Counted from the stretch's first letter, positions 30,915 to 43,879 are shown. The stretch: DNA of 64,000 bases from Prionace glauca (GCA_037974335.1 CM075760.1:7127432-7191431), one strand, 5' to 3'. The notes: generated by a model not told the origin, from the letters alone. A program made the numbers and translations.

Positions 30915-31904
30915 TCTGTATGAGAAACAGTGAAGGATTCTCTATGACAAGGTCAAATAAACACACATTTATACTGTTGGAAATCTATAGGGAGGCAATT
31001 AACTTCCACAATTATTAACAGTTCGTTAAACAAACAGATTAAGTAGTAACTTTCCATGCTCATTCAGATAGGGGTTTAGGATGTTGCGAGACCGTAGAGA
31101 GGCAGTGATCCGTGCAGCCTAACATAGCTTAGAATTAATTACTAATACTTGCGCAAATATAAGACATGCTTATCATGTGGAATACTCATGATCAAGAATT
31201 ACCTAAGAAATATTATAGCCATGATGCTGAAGCCAGCATAGCTCAGTGACATTCGAACAGAAGGCAATCGGAATGGCAATGATAGTCATATAGTGTTGAA
31301 TGTACTCACATAACTGAAGTAAAAGTCACCTGTAATATATAGTTCCTCACAAAAGTTATTTCCATACAGTATAAATGATCCCGGCAGAGACCATCAGTCA
31401 TCCATACCAGAGAACCTGCATTCTCACAACACATTTACGCATTAACGCTAAGCATCATAAAATTGTCCAAAAGCTCACCACGTGGGAGTGTCAATAAAGT
31501 TCAGACTGAAGAACAAATGGAAATTATCAAATATTTTTTATAGTAGTCCCAGGCCTTGTGATTGTTACAGTCGTTTCTTGCACTGAACCACATTGCTGTT
31601 GTGCTGGTCAGGTCTTCCTTGGATATTACATGAGGGACCATTTCTGATGGTTTACAAGTGAATAAAGGCCACAGATTGTGAATAAAAACAAATTTTGCTG
31701 TAGACGATTAGAAAGATAAAACAATTTATAATATGTGGAAGGTAAAACATTCAAGGGCTTTAGGGAGGAATGGTAGATGAGATGTTAGTTTACAAGGGCA
31801 TGTGTCAAAAGTTTGTTTGAGAAGTTGCTGATGACAGTGGATCTGAAGCAGAGAGGGAGATATTCACACCAAACACAGTCTCTCTCATTCTCTCTCACAC
31901 ACAC

Positions 31905-32018
31905 AACACAAGGTGATTAGGACGGTAAATACATGGGGTTACGGGGATAGGGCCGGGGTGGGATCAGGTGCAGGATAGATGGGCCGAATGAGTTCTCTCT
32001 GCATTGTCGGGGTTCCAT
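31905..32018 (+). repeat. SINE 3' fragment
   Basis: Shares 'tggggttacggggataggg' and 'gatgggccgaatg' with the 3' part of the tRNA-derived SINE. Confidence 0.6.
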
Positions 32019-32371
32019 ACTCACAGAAACTGCTGATATCTAACTGGAGTGTATGGTGATTTGTAATGACAATGATTCTTTAATTTTTATTGATTATAAC
32101 TCTGGTTTGGAAGGTCATTAAACAATGTCAGCTACCCAGTAGTCACATTGCCACATCACTGTTTTTCATCTGTTAGCTTCACTAATTTGGGCGAAGATAT
32201 ACTGAGTGAGTTGTTGTACATGAAAAAACGATATGGTCCAGACATTACAACCCTCCATCGACATACTATTCATGTTTCCTCTTTTCGTCCTTGAGATGAA
32301 CATTCACTAGCAGCAGTAGAAGAATCAGTAGAAGAGCGGAAATATTTCCTGGTGACGGACAGTCGATATTT

Positions 32372-32455
32372 CCTGACAGTCTGGGGATTGAATTCACTCA
32401 AAAATAATGTAGATTGAATCCTGATAGTCTGGGGATTGAATTCACTCTGTAAATA
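32372..32455. repeat. Short tandem duplication
   Basis: Two copies of a ~48-base unit sharing 'agtctggggattgaattca', with the second copy slightly diverged. Confidence 0.7.
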
Positions 32456-33329
32456 ATGAAGATAATCGGCACAAATGAAATAAAGGAAGTGTTTCAATTA
32501 ATGAAACATTTGAGAACAAAGAGGAGAATGCAGAACAACATTTATTCCAGCCCATCCATGGATATATCCATCAATTCATTCACTGATTCCAGAAGCAAAA
32601 TGTTCTCGTATCCAAATGTCACTGATTGTTACATCATATAAGAACATAAGAAATAGGAGCAGGAGTCACCCAGTCTCCTCTCTATTGTTTTCGGGCAGAC
32701 AGTAGCATATATTTAATGGAACTTGACCAGTAATTGGGATGTCCGGGTTAGTACTGTGGCGGCACGGGAACAAATGCCATCAGAGAGCTGGTGAATTTGA
32801 AGGCAATTTGAATGGAATTTGGAATACCCACTAACACTTGCCATGAGAATCTCTCGATTCACCAGTGAAGGGAATCCTCCATCATATCCTAACCTCAACT
32901 ACATTTGTCTCCAGATGGAGGGCAATATGACTAACTCTTCAAAATGTATTCTCTGCCTTATAGTCTGCTTGTATTTCCTGTTGACCATCAACCCATCTAC
33001 CAAATGTCATAATCATTGGCGCGATCCTCCATAGGATTGTTGTTGCTAAGAAGGACAACACAAGTTGAATAATTTCCCTTTTCTTGGAGATCAGAGCACT
33101 TTTGAGTCTCTCTGGCTGCAGTCGGCTGGGTTGCTTTTAAATACCGTGCGGGGCAGTTTGAGGTAAATCCGAGTAATCAAAATGGGATCTATCTATTCAA
33201 ACTATCAATGTTTCATCTGCACAGCCATGACACTTTTAAATGATATTTCAACTGAAGAAATCTATTCAGTGACAATCGTGTCCACTTTTAAGTCAAGCAG
33301 CATGATAAAATAGTAACTTGACCATTTAA

Positions 33330-33485
33330 CATTTTCTTATTCATTCATGGGACATGGGTACCACTGGCGGGCCACCAGTAATTGCCCTTCTCCAGTCAGG
33401 CTTGGAGGGCAGTTGAGAGTCAACCATATTGCTGTGGCTCTGGAGTCACATGTAGGCCAGACCAGGTAAGGACAGCAGATTTCTT
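33330..33485 (+). repeat. SINE-like dispersed repeat
   Basis: Same family as 8035-8290: 'cagttgagagtcaaccata', 'gctctggagtcacatgtag', 'ccagaccaggtaagga'. Confidence 0.65.
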
Positions 33486-35287
33486 CCCTCAAGAACATTA
33501 GAACGAGGATATGATTTAATTCATAGAATCTCCAAAAGAAGAGTATGCTAGTTCTTAAAGTCCGCTTAATAGTAATTTAGTGATGTAGGGGTGCTACTAC
33601 TGAGCGGAAAAACATGCTTCAGTGGAATGTAACACATCTATGCCTGTGATATCGCGTAATATGCCATAAAGTCCTGATATCCTGTGCTCCCAACACCAGT
33701 GAATGTTAGACGGCCCATCAAATAAACTACAATGGTTTGAATGCCGAAGGAGAACTTTACTGATCGCATATCCGTTCCAATTCCTTAACTTCTGTGTCAG
33801 ATGCTGGTGTAAATGTAAATATTTCTCTGTCAAATTACTAGTTTGTCATTAGCACAATAGCAAGCGTGTTTGGCTTGGGGGCATTTCAACAATTGCAAGG
33901 AGTAATAACGTAAAAAAAGTGAGGTAGTTCTTGTTCTTTGTAGACCTAAAATGCATAACGATAGCCATTCAGGTTTTAAATAGAATCACTCCCTCCCCGC
34001 ATTTAGTTACATAAATGGACCAAAATTCGTCTGATCGATGCAACTTCATTGTTGGAATCAGGTAGAGATCCGGGGACGGGTCTCTCAAATTAGACACGAC
34101 AGATGCCCCATTCCAATTTGTCTGTCACTGCCTTCCCCGGCACAGTCAGCCTCCCTCCGCCTTCAACCACGAAGAAGAGAGGAGTCAAAACGTTATATCT
34201 GCTAAATGCCCACTGGCGACTCCTCAACTACCTTCCTTCCTCTACTCGCCTGGTCACTCATGGGCTTTCTGCCTTTTCAACGTTCCCCTGCGGCGTGGTG
34301 ACTTTCTGAACGTGCTATCGACGACTTGCTCAGCTATGGAGATGCTCCATCTTGTATCTCTTCGGCCTCAGCTTCGAAATGTGGTTAGCTACTGGCTGCA
34401 TTTGGACCAACTTCCTGAACACGTGGTCACTAGTGACAGCCGAAACTTGTACTGTTGCCACATCGAACAATCGAAGCATGTGATAGGTGTAAGTTCTCCT
34501 GCCATGACAACCTTTAAGCTCACCCCTCTAATCCCCAGCCGCTCCACGCTGCCCCCCCCCCTCCTCCCCCTACCTCCAATCACACACACACAGACACACA
34601 TACACACACATACAAGCAGCCACACACAAAGCCGCAACAACGCACCAATTGGCTGCCTGGACACGTCAGAAAAGTTAGCTGGCAAGCTACTGTACGGGAT
34701 TCATGGTCATATGCTGGCAAATACGGTAATAGGATTCATCAAGTTGATTGAATGTGCAGTGTACATTTCAGTGCAGCATAGTATTTGGACGCAATATTCA
34801 GCACAAACATGCCTTCAGATTCTTACTGTGATTGTTGGCCTAGAACAATATCTGCCAACCTATTATTTTTGCTCATGATCCTTCAAACGAGTGAGTAGTT
34901 TGGGCGATTATCACCGTTTTATTTCATTGATGTTTATTCGATTTTCCTGTAATATTTATTCCCCTCATTGGGGATGCCATGGTTCCTCAAGTTTTATTCT
35001 TGGGCAAATGAGTTTTGTGAGTTTCTGTTTGTATCTGTTTATAACTGTATATGCGTTTGTCTGTAATAGAGAACCTATATGGTGAAAGAGAGAATATGTT
35101 TTTGTGATTGTGTGTGACAGAGAGAGAGAGAGAATGTATTTTCATCTGTAGGGGTGCATGCGTTTGAGCGAGAGAGAAATTTTGCTCGAAACGTGTTTCA
35201 TTTTTAATCAAAAACACATCTAAAAATTATGTTTGTCAGCATAGAACCAGCATAGAACCCTACAGTGCATTCTGTTACTTTTTCCAG
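33486..35287. other. No gene recognised; CA repeat at 34575-34630
   Basis: Contains a polypyrimidine/CA tract (34540-34630) and GA repeats near 35110-35180. A leader exon for the dead V at 35288 was not identified with confidence. Confidence 0.5.
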
Positions 35288-35595
35288 CGCAGAGCCGGCC
35301 GGATGAACTTCTCCAAAAGCCCGCAGTAGTAGCAGTAAGTGAAGGGGATACCGTGGTGTTGTCCTGTCACTACCCCGCCACATACACAACAGCTTACCTA
35401 TATTGGTATGTACAGTACCCGGGACAGGGCCTTCAGTACATGCTGGCCAGACATACTGCTGGAGGTGACAAGAACGCACCGGCATTTGGAAAGCGGTTTC
35501 CTGCTGTATAGAATAGAACTAACACAAACATCCCTTTGAACATCACAGACACTCAGCTTTCTGACTCAGCCATGTATTACTGCGCGGCGATGAAG
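35288..35595 (+). pseudogene. TRAV-like V segment with one stop
   Basis: The V exon follows TTTTTCCAG. The frame reads QSRPDELLQKPAVVAVSEGDTVVLSC, then YLYWYVQYPGQGLQYMLAR, a motif characteristic of TCR alpha V domains. It continues through AFGKRF, a TAG at 35509-35511, then NITDTQLSDSAMYYCAAMK. Apart from this single stop the exon is whole. The RSS is doubtful: CACCAAA (35596-35602) at the heptamer position with a poor nonamer 23 bases on. It belongs to a family different from all others here. If the stop is polymorphic, a functional allele could exist, though the weak RSS argues against it. Confidence 0.82.
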
Positions 35596-37344
35596 CACCA
35601 AATGGCCACTGCAGGGGCGGCATGTATTCCATGAATCCCTTAATTGTCCTGAAAATAAATGGTTTGCTACTGGGTTCAGAGATTTGTTCAGAGTCAATCT
35701 GGAGTCGCATGTCGGTCAGGTTAAAGAAGGACGGCGGTGTTCTCGCCTAACGCCCTGAGGGACATTGTTGAGTAAATTAATTTTCCATGTCAAACGATGA
35801 AAATTCACGATCACCATTATTGATATTAATTTTCAATCACGGGCTTTGTTAATTTAACGTTTACCACTTTCAAATGTTAGAATTGAATCAATTGGTGTGG
35901 AAGATAAACGTGGCCCTCTGACTAATTAGCGGAATGATGTTCTCACATAGAACACTACAGCATAATCAGGCCCTTCGGCCCACAATTTGCACCGATCACA
36001 TCCCTACCTACCAGGCCATAGAATTATCTGTAACTCCCAATCACATAGTTAACATGTCCACTGTTTTCTCGACAAGGGATGTTATTTTCGAGACAATGCA
36101 ACAATGACTGCATTGCGAAAGTACCACATTGGCTATAACATGTTTTAGGATAACTGGTGGTGCTGAAATGTATTTGGTTCCAGTTTCCAGTTCTACAAAT
36201 TAGCTTAACTTTTAATGATTTATCTGATGATTTTGCTGCTGATAATGAACACTATAAAGCGCTGAAAGTTTTTCTTAGTCTCTAACGCTGACGTTACACA
36301 AAGTGTTGGTGTTTCATATGCCCTATTAAAACGTTTCCCCTTCTCTGTTCTGATCTTGATTAGTCCAATTTATTTTTCAATTACTTGAAATTGAGTTAAA
36401 TAATGTGATCATCAGAATGAACTTCGAGCGGAAATCTGTGGTCTCAGTAGCATTTGCAGCAACTGAATATTTTTCTACGCACACCCTTACACTCAATTAT
36501 TGTTTCTATCAGGCGTTACACGTAGATGTGAAACTGCCGTTAGAACCGGAAGTGCACCTGTAGCTGACTGAGGTAACTGGGACCGCAACTGCCAATCTCA
36601 GCTATGGCAGCAGCGAGGAGCTCCACCTCCCGAGCTAGCGGTTAAACTGACAACGGTGCACTTTTTTTCCTCAAAGAAGATTCATTCGGGATGAGCATTT
36701 CATTCATTGGAAGACTGATTTTGCAAGTAAGTTCATAGTGAGAACGTAAGGTAAAAAAAAACTCTGCTGAAAAAGTGTTAACTGAAAGTTGAGCAGAATT
36801 GTCCATAAGTCAAATTATAAACTTATAAATCCCTTTGAATTTGTGTAATATTAATCCCAGATACTGAAAATCGTGCCTGAACTAAACAGTGATAAAAGAT
36901 CCGTTATCTACAATATATTCCCTGCAAGTTATCAATGTGTGTCACATTCTGTGTTCGCTATGTCGTACATACGACATCAGTGAATTTCAATCTATCGCTG
37001 TTAAATTAAAGCAATCCGAGTTTTCAGCAGTGCCAGTGATTACTGTACGTTCAGTGTGTGAATCGCGGCATTGTGCATTGATGCCATTGAATGATACATG
37101 TTACTTCCTTCTAAATATCATTATCCGCTTTGAAATTTCAATCTTTGCAGTTTGTGCGATTGGATCAGTTACTGCCCGAATTTCAGGAGACTGGCGGCTG
37201 TCCCCTACTCCAAACACTGAATGTTATGACACATGAGCGGGAGCAGAAGAAGGAGACACCGAGCCTCAATACGGGTAGAACCAGCGGTAACACATTGCCA
37301 GTGTCTGCAGTTTTCTAATTACATACACGTAAAGACAAACGACA
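35596..37344. other. No gene recognised
   Basis: Includes an old minus-strand SINE piece at 35947-36060 ('cagcataatcaggccctt'). Otherwise unassigned. Sequence just upstream of 37345 is presumed V promoter. Confidence 0.5.
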
Positions 37345-37792
37345 ATGTGCTTGTTCGGTATCTGTGCCATGTTTGGAGCGTTTATTGCAGGTAATTAATT
37401 TGGGTGCAATTTTGAATAAACCGCGAACAGCACTTTGGTATCTAGTCACAGTTTAATGTTTGACTCTGCTTCCTATTAAATCCAGGTTTCAGTCAGGAAT
37501 TCTCTGTCACCCAACACCCTCCAACAGTGATTAGGACAGAAGGAGGCATTTCAACTTTAAACTGCATCTACTTCACGACAGAAGATTCCTTCAATTTGTT
37601 CTGGGTCCGGCAATTCCCTGGGAGAGAACCACAAATACTAATTCGCAGATTTTCGGTTGGTTACGAAATTAAAGCGGATTTTGCTCGAAGCCGTTTCTCC
37701 TCTGGGCTGGACATTTCTAATGGAAGGTTTCGCTTAACCGTGTCCAAATTACAGCTCTCTGATACAGCCATGTACTACTGCACGCTGACTCT
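37345..37792 (+). CDS. TCR V segment with WVRQ motif (intact)
   Basis: Leader exon 37345-37390 encodes MCLFGICAMFGAFIA, with a GTAATT donor and a 95-base intron. The V exon 37486-37792 follows AAATCCAG. The phase-1 junction gives GFSQEFSVTQHPP. V hallmarks: LNCIYF first Cys, FNLFWVRQFPGREPQIL (Val where most have Tyr), DFARSRFSSGLDISNG, LQLSDTAMYYCTLTL. There is no stop. It ends at a slightly variant heptamer. It is distantly related to the V1 family by its framework 3. The WVRQ form is more usual in Ig heavy chains and some delta V domains; on this alone I do not assign it to delta. Confidence 0.88.
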
Positions 37793-37831
37793 CACAGCGA
37801 TATCAACCTGTTCAACACTCGTACAATAACT
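37793..37831 (+). other. 23-RSS, variant
   Basis: Heptamer CACAGCG (37793-37799), 23-base spacer, nonamer ACAATAACT (37823-37831). The CAC is kept; changes at heptamer position 6 and nonamer position 5 may lower efficiency. Confidence 0.82.
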
Positions 37832-38244
37832 GGAGGATCTGTGACATAGAGCTCAGCTCGACATGCGGCTGGTCAGACTAACAATGAATGGAATATTAAT
37901 GGATAAATGATGTGAGGCAATCGTCACAGGATAAACAGGACCGAGCTTTTCAGAAATATTTTCATTGCAACCAATATCGGGATCCTCATCGAACCAGCAA
38001 CTGAAGCTGTTCTGTACAATGCATAGAGTTCGATGTTCTTTTTCACTAGTCAGCAATCTAAAGTCAAATCAAGATCTATTAGGCACTATATCAAGCGAAA
38101 TGCTAAAGATGTTCTAAAGCGGTTGATTTTATATATGCTTTAATGAATAATGACGTTTCTTCGATTCAGCCAAGACTGGGTGAGTGTCGTTCAAATAAAT
38201 TGAAAGTATTTCAAGGTGATTATGGAAGTTCAATTCACTGCGGT
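37832..38244. other. No gene recognised
   Basis: Flank 3' of the V at 37345; nothing identified. Confidence 0.5.
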
Positions 38245-38370
38245 CAGATTTCCTGGTTGGATGGTTGCTTTAGTGGCCAGCAATGTTTTAGCAGTGAGCT
38301 TGCACATTCTCCCCGTCTCTGTAAGGGTTTCCGCCGGGTGTTCCGGCTTCCTCCACAGAGACGTACAGGC
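38245..38370 (+). repeat. tRNA-derived SINE middle fragment
   Basis: Contains 'gcacattctccccgtctct' and 'tgttccggcttcctccacag', the conserved middle of the SINE seen at 59354-59698. Confidence 0.7.
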
Positions 38371-38539
38371 GCACAGCAGATCCTGGGGCATACACAGATA
38401 CAGTGGATCACACAAAATTAGGGCCATTCACACAGAGATACTGGGGCATAAACATAAACAGGGGCACAAAAACATGCTGTTAGGTTGATTGGTGTAACAA
38501 ACTGTCTCTAAATTAGTCTTCCCTCAATCTTCCCCAATA

Positions 38540-38660
38540 GGCGTAGGCAAAGGCCATAGGTTGAGGAGGGCACTCATAATGTTAAAATGGCGGCGCGGGC
38601 TCGTTGGGCCGAAGGGCCTGTTTCCTGTGCTGTGCTGGTCTTTGTTCTTTGGATTAGCCA
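38540..38660 (+). mobile_element. LINE 3' tail stub
   Basis: 'gggccgaagggcctgtttcc' followed by 'ctttgttctttgg', the tail of the CR1-like subfamily also seen at 44680-44735 and 54092-54130. Confidence 0.65.
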
Positions 38661-39578
38661 TGGTAAACTGGACCCCCATTTTCCCAAGATTTACCATGCG
38701 TGGGGTTTCTGGGGTAGGGCGGGGCGAGGGCTCTTTCAGGGAGTTGTTGTATTAGAAAGATGCTCTGTCAAAGTCGGTGCAGCCTCCATGGGACCAGCGC
38801 CCGTCCTTTGCTCTGTATGGCTTCTATGATTATATGAACGCCGTAATTGACAGCTCAGCAAAGTAAAAAAACGTGATCGGCCGAACAGATATTTCTGTCT
38901 CACTAAGACGGGGTACTTGCCCTGTGAGACATGACAATTTCTGTCAATATGGCTTTGGATGAAACGAAATGCTGTTGATTTGGGGGTAGTGTCTTCTGAG
39001 CTTTTAGCATGTTTATGTCGGCGCGTAACAACACATTGTTGTCACATTTACTGTTGTTGCCACATTGAATGAAAGAAGTCAAATGCTTTGAGTGATCACT
39101 TGCAGCAGGGTTCTGGGTTTTGGCTTCACTGGTGTAATGATGAGCACTCTGGACTTTGAATCCAGCGTGCCGCGTTCAAACCTCAGTTGAAATTTGTTTT
39201 GCTAAAACCGCCAATTGGTCTGCTGAAGGACATTGTATTTAAAATTCAGGAAAGTGGAATTTTAAATACTGAGGAAATCTCAGCAAATATCTCCAAAATC
39301 ACATTGCAGACGATGCAGTGAATGACTTTCCTGGTGTCATTGCATCATCCCCAGCGAACGATTGCACAAGAATGCAAAGCTGTTAGGGCAGATGAGCCAC
39401 AGCGGGCAGAGGGTCCACCTACAAGTGGCACTCACTCACTCATCTGTCCCAATGTAAACAAGAGGTGGGATGATGTGAACAGTCTCTCCTCTGAAGTTCC
39501 AACTCGGATTCAATGGCCAGAGTGCTAAACTTTATACAATTAAACTGACAGGACGCTGCCTAACACACTTTCTCCCAA
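38661..39578. other. No gene recognised
   Basis: No exon or repeat family identified with confidence. Confidence 0.45.
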
Positions 39579-39677
39579 AACACACACACACACACACACA
39601 TATAGATACACAAACACACAATCACAAACACACATACACAAGCACATAATCATACACACATACACTCACATACACAG
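39579..39677. repeat. CA microsatellite
   Basis: (CA)n becoming imperfect with TA and CAAA interruptions. Confidence 0.9.
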
Positions 39678-39719
39678 CCTAAGAGCACATCTTTGGGGTG
39701 TGGAAGGAAATCGGAACAC

Positions 39720-40045
39720 CCAGAATAGAGCCAACGTTTCATGTCCAGATGACCCTTCATCAGAGCTAAGAACAAAGAGTATCAGCAGGCAGTCAAGAGA
39801 ACAAATGGTATGATGGTCTTCATTGTGAAAGGACTTCATTGAAGGGATTGGGTGTTTCCCTGAAATTTTACGTGGCAACCAGAATATTACATGCAGTTTT
39901 GGTGTCCTTATCAGACCAAGGATATCCTGGTTATGGAAGAGGAGTGATTCTTGGGATGACATATTTGTCACATGACGAGAAATTAAATGAATTAGGATTG
40001 ACTTCATTGAACTTACTGAAGTTGAAATGAGACACAAATCAGGTC
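39720..40045 (+). mobile_element. Repeat and LINE fragments
   Basis: 39720-39780 matches the 'gagccaacgtttcatgtcc' dispersed repeat. 39790-40045 is a worn CR1/L2-like C-terminal region ('ttgacttcattgaacttac'). Confidence 0.5.
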
Positions 40046-40087
40046 AGGTGGACTAGAATGTTAAAATCATGTTTGATTTTGGTCTTT

Positions 40088-43000
40088 TCATCTCTTATAT
40101 AATTTAACAATTAAAAACAGTGGATATTTCACCCCATTCTTTAATTCCTCTCTGAACTTGCTCTGAGGCCCTGCGTAAATGAAAGGGTTGATGCAGCAAC
40201 TCAAGAGTTGAAGCATATACCCGTATTCCTCCAGGACAAATGTAGACTGGCTGACATTAGCACGTGAGAAATAAGTCACCTTCGCTATTCGGACGTAAAG
40301 GATGGTGATAAAGAATATGAAATATAAGATGATGAAACTGCCTGAAATGGCAAAGAGTAAAACAATAGATTTTCGCCTGTTTTCCAGCTCTGGGTCACTC
40401 TGTTTCTCTCCATTGTTTCGAGTCCGTAGTCTCTTACGAGCCCTACTGGCCGCTATAATGTGTCTTACAGTCAGAGCATTGAGTAGTAAAATTAGAATGA
40501 ATGGGAGATAAGGGGTTAAAATACTCTGAATCCAGTCAAATGCAACCCATTCAGGTGCGGTATAAAAAGTTGATTTTATGCCGCAGAACCAGGGTACGTT
40601 GATAATTATGACGAAAGGTTCATACACAAAATATAAGAAAGAATTTTTGAAACAGCTCAGTATGGACACGATTGTTATGACCCGTGCAGATGTCTTCACA
40701 GTGCAGTATTTGATTTTCAGCTTCTGACAACAAATGGCTACAAATCGATCAAAGGTGAAAGCCACGGTTAACCAGGCGGAACTGTCTATTGCAGCATAAT
40801 TGAGGACACAACGAAAACTGCACGCTGGCGTGATGGACAGAAAACTGAATGGGAAATAGATATCAGCAATCCTGTTCAATATCACAAAGCTGACAAGGAG
40901 CAGTAGATCAGTCGCCGCCATGGAAACAAGATAGCAAGTGATGCATCTGGACAGACCACATCTTCCTCTTGACAAGATCACAATCACCACTAAGTTAGCT
41001 GTAATAAAGAACGACATAGAGATTGAGCAAGACTAAACAGAAATGCTGAAAGCCAAAAGCAAAATAGTGCAGGCTGCTGGAATCTGAAATGAAAAGATGA
41101 CTGACAGCTTCTGCGGGGAAAGAATAGAGCCAATGTTTCGAGTCCAGGTGACACTTCATCAGAGCTAAGATTGACTTCATTGAAGTTGAGACGAGAGGAA
41201 GGGGATCTGATGAGACTTACAAATTTCAAACAGAATTAGACAGGGTGGGTTCAGATAGAATATTCTCCATGGTAGGGGAGTCCAGAACTAGGGCTGTGAG
41301 GTTAAGAACTGAGGTGAGGAGAAAGTCCTTCACAGGAGAAAGTTGAATGTGTGGCAAGCACTACAATAGTAAGCAGGAGGCCAAAACATCGTGTGAGTTC
41401 AGGAAGAAATGTATAGCTCGTGTTTCTAAAGGGATCTGGGGATAGAGCAAGAAGGTGGGACGACAATGTCGATTCTGATGATCAGCCACAATCAGAATGA
41501 ATAGTGGAGCAGGCTCGCCAGGTAAATTGGTCTACTCCTGCTTCTCTTGCTATGTTACTTTTCTATATTTCTATGTTGTGGAAACGACTTAATGATGCAG
41601 GCATCTGATATTGTGTAATGTGGCAGGACTGGTTCGTAGCATCATAGTAAATGCTTCTCCTGCAGAAGCCATGTGGTTGAATTAGTCAGAAAATAAATCA
41701 ACCTAAATGAAGCCGATAACATTGTTATCATGGGAAAAACTGGATAATTTGTGTTAGCTAATTAGTTTAAAGCATAGTGCCAGAAATAACAGATGGAAAC
41801 AAGCAAGAAACAATCAAGAAAATCAACAAGAATGAATGCTATTGAAAATCAAAAACTCAGCGAGAAATATTCACCCAATCTTGCTATTTAACTAAAGGAA
41901 TACATAGTGTCATAAGAAGGGGCTTCGAATGCTGTAAAAAAATGTGGAAAGTCTGAGGATTGGTAGCGTTTAATAAAACAGCAATGTAACAATGTAAAAT
42001 TGGTCTTTCTCGTAAACTTTGTGCAGCAAATGGATTAAAGATGTCTTTCAACCGTTGTGCAGAATTTGGCGTGACCATAACTGGATCTTTGCATTATATC
42101 GCCAATTTAAAGGGGGGAATACTGAAATTTGTGGCAGAACAGTTAAGGGTGGCTATGCTTGTTCCTTTTATGAGAGTGTCGTCTACGATGAATAGCTGAC
42201 TACATTTCGTCGATATTTTCCGGAGTTCGGATGAATAGGGTTTAATCTCATTAAAATATTCAGTTTTGTGAAGGACATTGACAGGAAAGAAACTGACAGG
42301 CGTTTACAATGGCTGGAGAATCTACAGTATGGGGGCACAGATTACAATTAACAGGACGATCATTTACTTCTGCAGTGACAATAAATATTTTCATTAAGGA
42401 GCAATAAAGCATTGTAATATTCTAATGTAGACGACAATGCCAGCAACATCATTTCAATAAATAAATTCATGATATTCTTTTGACATAATTTAATGGTTCA
42501 ATAATCAGTACACAATTAATTATCTATGGAAAATGCTGTCACGTAACTATCTATTGTGTCAGGTAACTTTCATATTGTGCGAACAATGTGACAATTAACT
42601 CACATGACGAGGGTAAGCTTCCGATAATTCACACAGGGCAGCATTAACAACACAGTAAGTTAAAATTACTTCGTTTTCACGTGCAACGATTTGTCAAAAA
42701 CATGTTTTCAAATCACAATGGATGTACTTTCACAACGAAATCATAGTTTGGTTATTTCCCTGGAGCTTGGATCTGAGTAACATATTGACATTTAATGTAA
42801 ACTGGCGTGATAATGTAGCGATTACATGGCAGTATCATCGACACTAACATAATATAAATGCATGTACCTTGATGACAATGTACTATTCTAGCCAAGGTAA
42901 TTGTGCTAGTAGATTGAATAAATAAGTAGGCTAACTGCATATACTGCCTGTCATCCTTACGGTAATTCACCCACTAAGACACTGGGGAAAATAAGTCACA

Positions 43001-43307
43001 CTGTGATAACACAGTTAATGTTCAAACATGCTTACAACGTATCTAACACAACAGAACTACAATTACACTGTGTAAACAGTCTCATAAGTCACACAAAATA
43101 GCAGTTTAATGACAGAACACAACCACTTTGAAGAAAACTGCAGAGGAAGATTGGAAAATATAATGAAAGAGACACATCGTTTAGAAGAGCAATCAATACA
43201 TCAACACATTCCCCAAAATAACGCCTTAATACTTAACCTGGAACTCCGATAGCGGCAAGGACAGGATAATAAACGGCATACTGCAATCCTTGTGGTGTTC
43301 CGTGCAT
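40088..43307 (-). CDS. GPR139-like seven-helix receptor, gene 2
   Basis: Exon 1, 43238-43307, encodes MHGTPQGLQYAVYYPVLAAIGVP with a GT donor. Exon 2, 40088-40998, follows TTATTACAG. The joined frame is 326 codons. Landmarks: NLVVIVILSRGRCGLSRCITCYL, MAATDLLLLV, PACSFRCV, FDRFVAICCQKLK, YLPFILILLLNALTVRHIIAASRARKRLR, SIVLLFAISGSFIILYF, and LLSCCINPFIYAGPQSKFREELK. TM7 is nearer to classical NPxxY than in genes 1 and 3. The 2.24-kb intron contains a dispersed repeat and a LINE tail close to exon 2. Orientation matches gene 1, and the shared MHG start suggests tandem duplication. Ligand and expression are unknown. Confidence 0.88.
41030..41575 (+). mobile_element. Repeat and LINE tail in receptor intron
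   Basis: 41030-41170 belongs to the 'ctgctggaatctgaaa' dispersed repeat family. 41175-41575 is a LINE 3' region ending 'gcaggctcgccaggtaaatt...ctactcctgcttctc'. Both are old. Confidence 0.6.
41576..43237. other. Intron remainder of receptor gene 2
   Basis: AT-rich, no other exon or recognised element. Confidence 0.6.
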
Positions 43308-43633
43308 TGCTAACAGAATCTCTCAACACGTTGTTTATTCCAGTCACTACTTGTCAGATTTATACGCGATGTCAGCCTCCAGGGACATCATTAACTTGTT
43401 TGGATGTTTTAAACTTTATTGGGGTTTAGTGCAGCTGCCGTCAGACTTGTATTTTATGCTCAGATGAAAGGGAAGATCGATTCCATGGAAGTAGCGGACC
43501 TGGTTATATTTGAAATTTAAAGTCCATTGTAGAATCGCATTGACTTCTCTAAAAATGTAATGAAAATTAAAGCAGATGATTGAGTCATGAAAATTTGAAT
43601 GAACCCTCGTGTCTGAAGCATTAGGTTAGGGGG
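43308..43633. other. Upstream flank of receptor gene 2
   Basis: About 330 bases before the exon 1 ATG; nothing recognised apart from AT-rich sequence. The promoter presumably lies here. Confidence 0.4.
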
Positions 43634-43835
43634 CGGCACGACTCCACAGCACCACAGTGGTTAGCACTGCTGCTTCACAGCTTTAGGGACCTGGGTTCGA
43701 TTCCTGGCTCAGGTCACTGTCTTTGTGGAGTCTGCACATTCTCCTAGTGTCTGCGTGGGTTTCCTCCAGGTGCTTCGCTTTCCTCCCATAGTCTAAAGAT
43801 GTGTGGGTTCGGTTGATTGGCCATGCTTATTTTCT
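43634..43835 (+). repeat. tRNA-derived SINE, 5' part
   Basis: Head with 'agtggttagcactgctgct' and 'gggttcgattcctggctca' (A and B box-like), then the body to 'ggttgattggccatgct'. The 3' part is missing. Confidence 0.8.
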
Positions 43836-43879
43836 TGCCCAATCTTAACTGAATCTGGTATTTCCTGGGGATAATTATT

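Larger units (their letters stand above)
30915..33329. other. No gene; small repeat pieces
   Basis: No exon recognised. Holds a SINE 3' piece (31905-32018, plus), a tandem duplication (32372-32455) and a 29-base CR1 tail stub (32639-32667). The rest is AT-rich and unassigned. Confidence 0.5.
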
